A stretch of 64,000 nt of DNA from Aeromicrobium sp. PE09-221 (GTDB taxonomy: Bacteria; Actinomycetota; Actinomycetes; Propionibacteriales; Nocardioidaceae), in the NCBI RefSeq assembly GCF_002174305.1, contig NZ_MIJB01000020.1, forward strand, positions 1-64,000, given 5' to 3'. A program made the translations under genes and the position numbers. Shown here piece by piece: positions 59,700-64,000 of the stretch. The notes beneath the pieces are model-generated. The model was not told the origin of the DNA. It worked only from the letters and a program-made list of their open reading frames with translations, and did no database searches. Each line of letters starts with the position of its first letter. Position 1 is the first letter of the stretch.

Positions 59700-61253
59700 G
59701 TGGCCAATCTGTCTCGCATCCTCGAGGAATCGGCGAAGAAGTATCCTGAGCGGACTGCGATCGTGTTCGGCGATACGCGTCTGTCTTACGCGCAGGTTGA
59801 CGGCGCGGCTAGTCAGGTCGCGAATCTGTTGGTGAGTCGGGGTATTGAGCCGGGTGATAAGGTCGCGATCTCGATCCCGAATCTGCCGTATTTCACGATC
59901 GTCTATTTCGGGATTCTCAAGGCGGGTGCGACGGTGGTGCCGTTGAACATCCTGCTGACGGCCCGTGAGGTGGCTTATCATCTGGATGATTCTGATGCGA
60001 AGGCGTATTTCGCGTTTGAGGGTGCGCCTGGTGTGCCGATCGGTGATAACGCGTGGGAGGGTTTCCAGCAGGTCGAGGGGGTCGAGGATTTCTTCTTGAT
60101 CAAGTTGGATTCTGCGGCTCCGGCTCCGTTGGAGGGGCCGGAGTATTACGCGCCGTTGGTGGCCGAGCAGTCGCCGGTCTTTGAGACTGTGGAGCGCGAT
60201 GATGATGACACGGCGGTGATCCTCTACACCTCGGGTACGACGGGTCAGCCGAAGGGAGCGGAGCTGCGGCACCGCAATCTGTACGATAATGCGGCCCTCG
60301 GGGAGGCCTTGTTCGAGGCCGATGAGAACAATCCCGACATCTATCTGGCGGTGCTGCCGCTGTTCCACATCTTCGGTCAGAGTGTGATCCAGAACGGCTG
60401 CCTGCTCTATGGCGGCACGATGGTGATGTTGCCGCGTTTTGACGCCGCGTCGGCTATCAAGCTGTTGTTGAGCGAGAAGGTCACTTTCTTCGCGGGTGTC
60501 CCGACGATGTACTGGGGTCTGCTCGGGGCGCTCGATGAGACGGTCGATGTCGCCGAGATCGCCAGGAATCTGCGGGTGGCCGCGGCCGGTGGCGCGGCGC
60601 TGCCTGGCGATATTCACCGGCAGTTCGCCGAGAAGTTCGGTGTGACGATCCTGGAGGGTTATGGGCTGTCGGAGACCTCGCCGGTGGCCTCCTTCTCGCC
60701 GTGGGGCGAGCCGCCGGTGGTGGGTTCGATCGGTAAGCCGGTCCCGGGGGTGGAGATGAAGCTCATCGATAACGACTGGAACGAGATCCCGGACGATCCT
60801 GAGGCTATTGGTGAGATCGCGATCAAGGGTCACGGCATCATGAAGGGCTACTACAAGCGTCCTGCCGCCACTGAGGAGGCCATCCGCGGTGAGTGGTTCC
60901 GCTCTGGTGACCTCGCCCGCCGTGACGAGAACGGCTACTACTTCATCGTCGATCGTAGTAAGGACATGATCATCCGTGGCGGCTACAACGTGTACCCGCG
61001 TGAGCTCGAGGAGGTGTTGATGACCCATCCGGCGGTCTCGCTGGTCGCGGTCATCGGTGTGCCGCACGAGTCCCACGGTGAGGAGATCAAGGCCGTCGTG
61101 GTCCGCGAGCCCGGTGCCGAGATCACCGAGGACGAGCTGATCGCCTGGGGCAAAGAACAGTTCGCGGCATACAAGTACCCCCGCATCGTGGAGTTCCGCG
61201 ACGAACTCCCGATGACCTCCACCGGCAAAATCCTCAAACGCGAACTCAGCTGA
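59700..61253 (+). CDS. Long-chain fatty-acid-CoA ligase (FadD-like)
   Basis: AMP-forming acyl-CoA synthetase of 517 aa. A-motif [50 protein letters not shown] and the catalytic lysine in [11 protein letters not shown]. It activates a carboxylic acid, probably a fatty acid. GTG 59700 has AGGGAGA upstream. Codon use is odd: up to about position 60950 third positions are rich in T and G (GGT, GAT, TCT, CGT), then become C/A-rich in the last 250 bases, unlike the flanking genes. Confidence 0.9.
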   Translation: MANLSRILEESAKKYPERTAIVFGDTRLSYAQVDGAASQVANLLVSRGIEPGDKVAISIPNLPYFTIVYFGILKAGATVVPLNILLTAREVAYHLDDSDAKAYFAFEGAPGVPIGDNAWEGFQQVEGVEDFFLIKLDSAAPAPLEGPEYYAPLVAEQSPVFETVERDDDDTAVILYTSGTTGQPKGAELRHRNLYDNAALGEALFEADENNPDIYLAVLPLFHIFGQSVIQNGCLLYGGTMVMLPRFDAASAIKLLLSEKVTFFAGVPTMYWGLLGALDETVDVAEIARNLRVAAAGGAALPGDIHRQFAEKFGVTILEGYGLSETSPVASFSPWGEPPVVGSIGKPVPGVEMKLIDNDWNEIPDDPEAIGEIAIKGHGIMKGYYKRPAATEEAIRGEWFRSGDLARRDENGYYFIVDRSKDMIIRGGYNVYPRELEEVLMTHPAVSLVAVIGVPHESHGEEIKAVVVREPGAEITEDELIAWGKEQFAAYKYPRIVEFRDELPMTSTGKILKRELS

Positions 61254-61262
61254 CCTCGCGAA

Positions 61263-61375
61263 GTCGATGCGTCGTGGTGGCGATGGCGACCACGACGCAT
61301 CGACGTCCGCCCCGTGGGGACCGATGGTGATGCATTCAGGCTGCCGGAGCGACCTCAACGCATCATCGTCGGTCC
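61263..61375. repeat. Intergenic repeat element, family A copy 3
   Basis: Hairpin one pairs GTCGATGCGTCGTGGT with ACCACGACGCATCGAC perfectly (61263-61304). Hairpin two pairs GGACCGATGGTGATGC with GCATCATCGTCGGTCC (61318-61375) with two mismatches. GATGCATTC and AACGCATCA blocks are shared with the element at 55036. It begins 10 bases after the ligase stop. Confidence 0.78.
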
Positions 61376-61444
61376 GCGACGGCGGTGTCCGGCGAGCCCG
61401 ATACACTCGGACCGTCACCCCGTCCGTCGTTCCAGGGAGCGCCC

Positions 61445-61693
61445 GTGGCCCGCGTCATCGTCGATGTCATGCCCAAGCCGGAGATCCTCGACCCCCAAGG
61501 CAAGGCCGTGCACGGAGCCCTGCCCCGCCTCGGTTTCACATCGGTCACCGATGTCCGCCAGGGCAAGCGCTTCGAGCTCGAGGTGCCCGACACCGACGTC
61601 GCCACCCTCGACGAGGTCCGCGAGATCGCCGGCACGCTGTTGTCCAATCCGGTGATCGAGGACTTCGAGGTGCGCGTGGAGGACGGCTCGTGA
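61445..61693 (+). CDS. purS: Phosphoribosylformylglycinamidine synthase subunit PurS
   Basis: 82 aa small subunit of the FGAM synthase complex: [20 protein letters not shown] at the N-terminus and [16 protein letters not shown] at the C-terminus. It links PurQ and PurL. GTG 61445 has AGGGAG upstream; longer in-frame starts are not needed. Overlaps purQ by GTGA. Confidence 0.93.
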   Translation: MARVIVDVMPKPEILDPQGKAVHGALPRLGFTSVTDVRQGKRFELEVPDTDVATLDEVREIAGTLLSNPVIEDFEVRVEDGS

Positions 61694-62358
61694 AGATCGG
61701 CGTCGTCACCTTCCCCGGTTCGCTCGACGACGGCGACGCTCGCCGCGCTGTGCGGCTCGCCGGCGGCGAGCCCGTCGCTCTGTGGCATGGCGATCACACC
61801 CTCGCGGGCGTCGACGCCGTGATCCTGCCCGGCGGCTTCTCCTACGGCGACTACCTCCGCTGCGGCGCCATCGCGCGCTTCGCTCCGGTCATGGAGCAGG
61901 TGATCGAAGGTGCCAAGGGCGGACTGCCGGTGCTCGGCATCTGCAATGGTTTCCAGATCCTCTGCGAGTCCCACCTGCTGCCCGGTGCGCTGATCCGCAA
62001 TGATCACCGCACGTTCGTCTGTCGTGATCAGGTACTGCGCATCGAGAACGCCGACACCGCCTGGACCCGCGACTACACGGCCGGACAGGAGATCACCATC
62101 CCGTTGAAGAACGGCGAGGGCGGCTTCGTGGCCTCTCCGGACACCGTCCGCGAGCTGGAGGACACCGGCCGAGTGGTCGCGCGCTACGTCGGCGTGAACC
62201 CGAACGGCTCGATCAATGAGATCGCCGGGATCACCAATGAGCGCGGCAATGTCGTCGGGCTCATGCCCCACCCCGAGCACGCGGTCGAGGATCTGTGCGG
62301 TCCGGGAACCGATGGGCTCGGCTTCTTCACCTCGGTCCTGCAGTCCGTCCTGGTCTGA
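61690..62358 (+). CDS. purQ: Phosphoribosylformylglycinamidine synthase, glutaminase subunit PurQ
   Basis: 222 aa class I glutamine amidotransferase supplying ammonia to PurL. Nucleophile Cys in [10 protein letters not shown] (about residue 84), and the His-Glu pair in [11 protein letters not shown]. Starts at GTG 61690. The large subunit purL, often next, is not in the remaining window. Confidence 0.95.
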   Translation: MKIGVVTFPGSLDDGDARRAVRLAGGEPVALWHGDHTLAGVDAVILPGGFSYGDYLRCGAIARFAPVMEQVIEGAKGGLPVLGICNGFQILCESHLLPGALIRNDHRTFVCRDQVLRIENADTAWTRDYTAGQEITIPLKNGEGGFVASPDTVRELEDTGRVVARYVGVNPNGSINEIAGITNERGNVVGLMPHPEHAVEDLCGPGTDGLGFFTSVLQSVLV

Positions 62359-62402
62359 CTCGTGCGACTGCGTGCTGACCGGCACGAGCCTAGGCTCGGG
62401 GT

Positions 62403-62684
62403 ATGAGCACCGAAGTCAGCCACAACGAGTCCGAACAGCGGTATGAGATCCGCGTCGACGGTGAGCTCGCGGGGCACCTCGTGGCCGAGCCCGATGGCGA
62501 TGTCGTGGTCCTGCCGCACACCGAGGTCGACGAGCGCTTCGAGGGGCAGGGGCTGGCGAGCCAGCTCGTGACCGCGGCGCTGGAGGACCTGCGAGCCCGC
62601 GGCCAGCGGATCCGGCCGACCTGTCCCTATGTCAAGAAGTTCCTCGAGAAGCACACCGAGTACGCCGACCTCGTCGTCGGCTGA
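62403..62684 (+). CDS. YjdJ-like GNAT acetyltransferase
   Basis: 93 aa compact acetyltransferase domain: VVVLPHTEVDERFEGQGLASQLV with the CoA loop, and RIRPTCPYVKKFLEKHTEYADLV at the end, all typical of the short YjdJ/Gtn-type family. Function is unknown. ATG 62403 lies 44 bases after purQ. Confidence 0.88.
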   Translation: MSTEVSHNESEQRYEIRVDGELAGHLVAEPDGDVVVLPHTEVDERFEGQGLASQLVTAALEDLRARGQRIRPTCPYVKKFLEKHTEYADLVVG

Positions 62685-62693
62685 CGCTCGCCG

Positions 62694-63239
62694 TCAGCCG
62701 ACGGCGACGGACTTGCGCAGGCTGTGCAGGAACAGGCTGCGCACCTCGCCGCGTGTGTGTCTGGGAAAGCGCGTGTGCGCATTGGCGGAGTAGAGCAGGG
62801 ACCACAATAGGTCGCTGACCCACGCGCTGGGGAGCACCGGGTCGATGGAGCCGTCTGCATGGCCGCGGTCGACGATCGCACTCACGATCTCGTCCTCCTC
62901 GGGCGCATCGGGGGACTGTTCGTCCTCGGGCATCAGGAACCACCACCCGACGACGTCGAGGCGATCGAAGAGCTCGGTCGCCAGGCGCATCAGTGCCTCG
63001 AGTCCGGTGCCGTCCTGGGGGCGGGCGTTCTCGGCGATCCGGCCGTACTCCTCCTCGACGAAGCTGCCGACGGCGGCCTCGAGGGCGGGCCGGTCCGCGA
63101 AGTACCGGTGGACGGTGCTGCGGGCGACATCGGCTGCCTCCCCGATCTCGCGCATGCTCGCCCGCCGATTGCTGCCCAGGACGCGGATCGCCGCGAGGAG
63201 GATGGTGCGTCGGGTGCGGTCTTGGGCAGGTGTGGTCAC
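62694..63239 (-). CDS. TetR-family transcriptional regulator
   Basis: 181 aa with an N-terminal helix-turn-helix (MREIGEAADVARSTVHRYFADRPALEAAV, residues 29-57) and a helical ligand-binding part. It is divergent from the ABC exporter gene with 75 bases between, so it probably represses both through the inverted repeats there. GTG 63239 is the start. Confidence 0.87.
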   Translation of the reverse strand: MTTPAQDRTRRTILLAAIRVLGSNRRASMREIGEAADVARSTVHRYFADRPALEAAVGSFVEEEYGRIAENARPQDGTGLEALMRLATELFDRLDVVGWWFLMPEDEQSPDAPEEDEIVSAIVDRGHADGSIDPVLPSAWVSDLLWSLLYSANAHTRFPRHTRGEVRSLFLHSLRKSVAVG

Positions 63240-63287
63240 GATCGGAGGCTACCAAGGCGTCCTTTCCTGCGCCCGATTTGTCCCGAA

Positions 63288-63305
63288 TAGGACATCTGTG
63301 TCTTA
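63288..63305. promoter_or_regulatory. TetR-type operator and promoter of the ABC exporter
   Basis: TAGGACA (63288-63294) and TGTCTTA (63299-63305) form an inverted repeat with one mismatch and a 4-base spacer. A second, TGTCC-CGAATA-GGACA, overlaps it. TTAATA (63303-63308) could be the -10, placing the transcript start almost at the ATG at 63315. Confidence 0.6.
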
Positions 63306-63314
63306 ATAGTGAGC

Positions 63315-64000
63315 ATGACCGACTCACGATCGCGTTTCACCGTGCTCTGGTCCTTCGCACGGCCGCATCGTGCCACCCTAGTCATCACCCTGCTCCTGGG
63401 CCTGTTCGCCTCCGCCATGGAGCTCGCCACCCCGCTGGTGACCAAGTGGGTCCTCGACACGCTCGCGGTCGGCGGCTCGATCACCGGTCCGGTGACGGCG
63501 CTGCTGGCACTGCTCCTCGTGGGTGCGGTGATCAGCTGGCGACAGTGGATCCTCCTCGGCACCCTCGCCGAGGACATCGTCTTGGACGCGCGTCGCCATA
63601 TGATCACCCGGTTCCTGTCCGCCAAGGTGCTGCCACTGCTCCGGCGGCCGACCGGAGAACTCGTCACGCGGGTGACGAGCGACTCCGTGCTCATGCGCGA
63701 GGCGGCGTCCTCGAGCCTCGTCGGCCTCGTGAACGGCAGCATCGTCCTGGTCGGGACGCTCGTGCTGATGGCGGTGCTCGATCTCGTGCTCTTCGCCGCC
63801 ACCCTCGCGGCTGTGATCATCGTCGCCATCCTCTTCGGCCTCCTCATGCCGGCGATCGCCAAAGCCCAGGAACAGGCTCAGGGTGCCCTCGCGGACCTGG
63901 GGGCCGGGACCGAGGGCACATTGCGCGCCATCAAGACTGTCAAGGCGGCCGGTGCCGAGGAGCGGCAGCGTGCCCGGCTGTTCGACGACGCCCAGCGGGC
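63315..64000 (+). CDS. ABC exporter, membrane domain (partial at window end)
   Basis: The first 228 codons of an ABC-type multidrug or lipid exporter. The N-terminal region has four or five hydrophobic helices (LVITLLLGLFASAMELATPLV, ALLALLLVGAVISW, GSIVLVGTLVLMAVLDLVLF) and the loops DARRHMITRFLSAKVLPLLRR and GELVTRVTSDSVLMREA, typical of MdlB/BmrA half-transporters. The nucleotide-binding domain lies beyond the window. No ribosome site is seen; probably leaderless. Confidence 0.85.
   Translation, partial: MTDSRSRFTVLWSFARPHRATLVITLLLGLFASAMELATPLVTKWVLDTLAVGGSITGPVTALLALLLVGAVISWRQWILLGTLAEDIVLDARRHMITRFLSAKVLPLLRRPTGELVTRVTSDSVLMREAASSSLVGLVNGSIVLVGTLVLMAVLDLVLFAATLAAVIIVAILFGLLMPAIAKAQEQAQGALADLGAGTEGTLRAIKTVKAAGAEERQRARLFDDAQR

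Noticed and set aside
12971..61375. CRISPR array
   Set aside because: Repeats are dispersed, occur in mixed orientation, have at most three copies per locus, and there are no regular spacers or cas genes.

Overview
This window is high-GC chromosomal DNA with the gene complement of an actinobacterium. Supporting signs are a Tad/Flp locus headed by a Ssd-type MinD/CpaE protein, a BldG-like STAS protein beside a DUF1998 helicase, topoisomerase I with a lysine-rich tail, DUF3151, a class E sortase, a Rv1264-like adenylate cyclase, many GTG starts, and operons whose genes overlap by 4 bases (ATGA or GTGA). I cannot fix the genus. No insertion sequence, phage gene or CRISPR array was seen. No gene-free stretch exceeds about 300 bases.

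Layout. 1-2.9 kb: a siderophore ABC importer (two FecCD permeases and an ATPase). 2.9-8.7 kb: a HAD phosphatase, then an eight-gene Tad-type pilus operon with two tandem mini-pilins. 8.7-21.4 kb: MrfA-like helicase, STAS anti-anti-sigma protein, methyltransferase, MFS permease, topA, aquaporin, tmk, holB and a secreted TAP-like peptidase. 21.5-25.4 kb: chorismate mutase, tRNA-Thr(CGU), an MntA-HepT pair, an HxlR/NAD(P)-binding pair with an operator, a small protein, a GNAT acetyltransferase and a membrane protein.

25.4-42.8 kb: a self-contained catabolic island. Thirteen tightly packed minus-strand genes encode a cupin, Rieske oxygenase and its reductase, VOC ring-cleavage-type dioxygenase, AspDH-like dehydrogenase, two alpha/beta hydrolases, two SDRs, a ThDP enzyme, two small proteins flanking the oxygenase, and a Rid protein. 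They are divergent from an aldehyde dehydrogenase. A MarR regulator, a SsuABC/NMT1-type importer and an FAD aromatic hydroxylase complete the island. Together they describe uptake, hydroxylation, ring cleavage and processing of an aromatic, possibly N-containing, substrate whose identity I cannot read.

42.8-64 kb: housekeeping genes, including HAD phosphatase, aminotransferase, sortase, pyrE, a SpoU methyltransferase, fba, DUF3151, a lipid kinase, purine genes (purA, purD, purB, purC, purS, purQ) interspersed with an adenylate cyclase and small genes, an acyl-CoA ligase, a TetR regulator and the start of an ABC exporter.

The most unusual non-coding signal is a set of nine short intergenic elements. 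Each lies just after the stop codon of a plus-strand gene and carries three related copies of a 10-19 base motif, typically in mixed orientation. The motif differs between families, but the architecture recurs. None was found inside the catabolic island.
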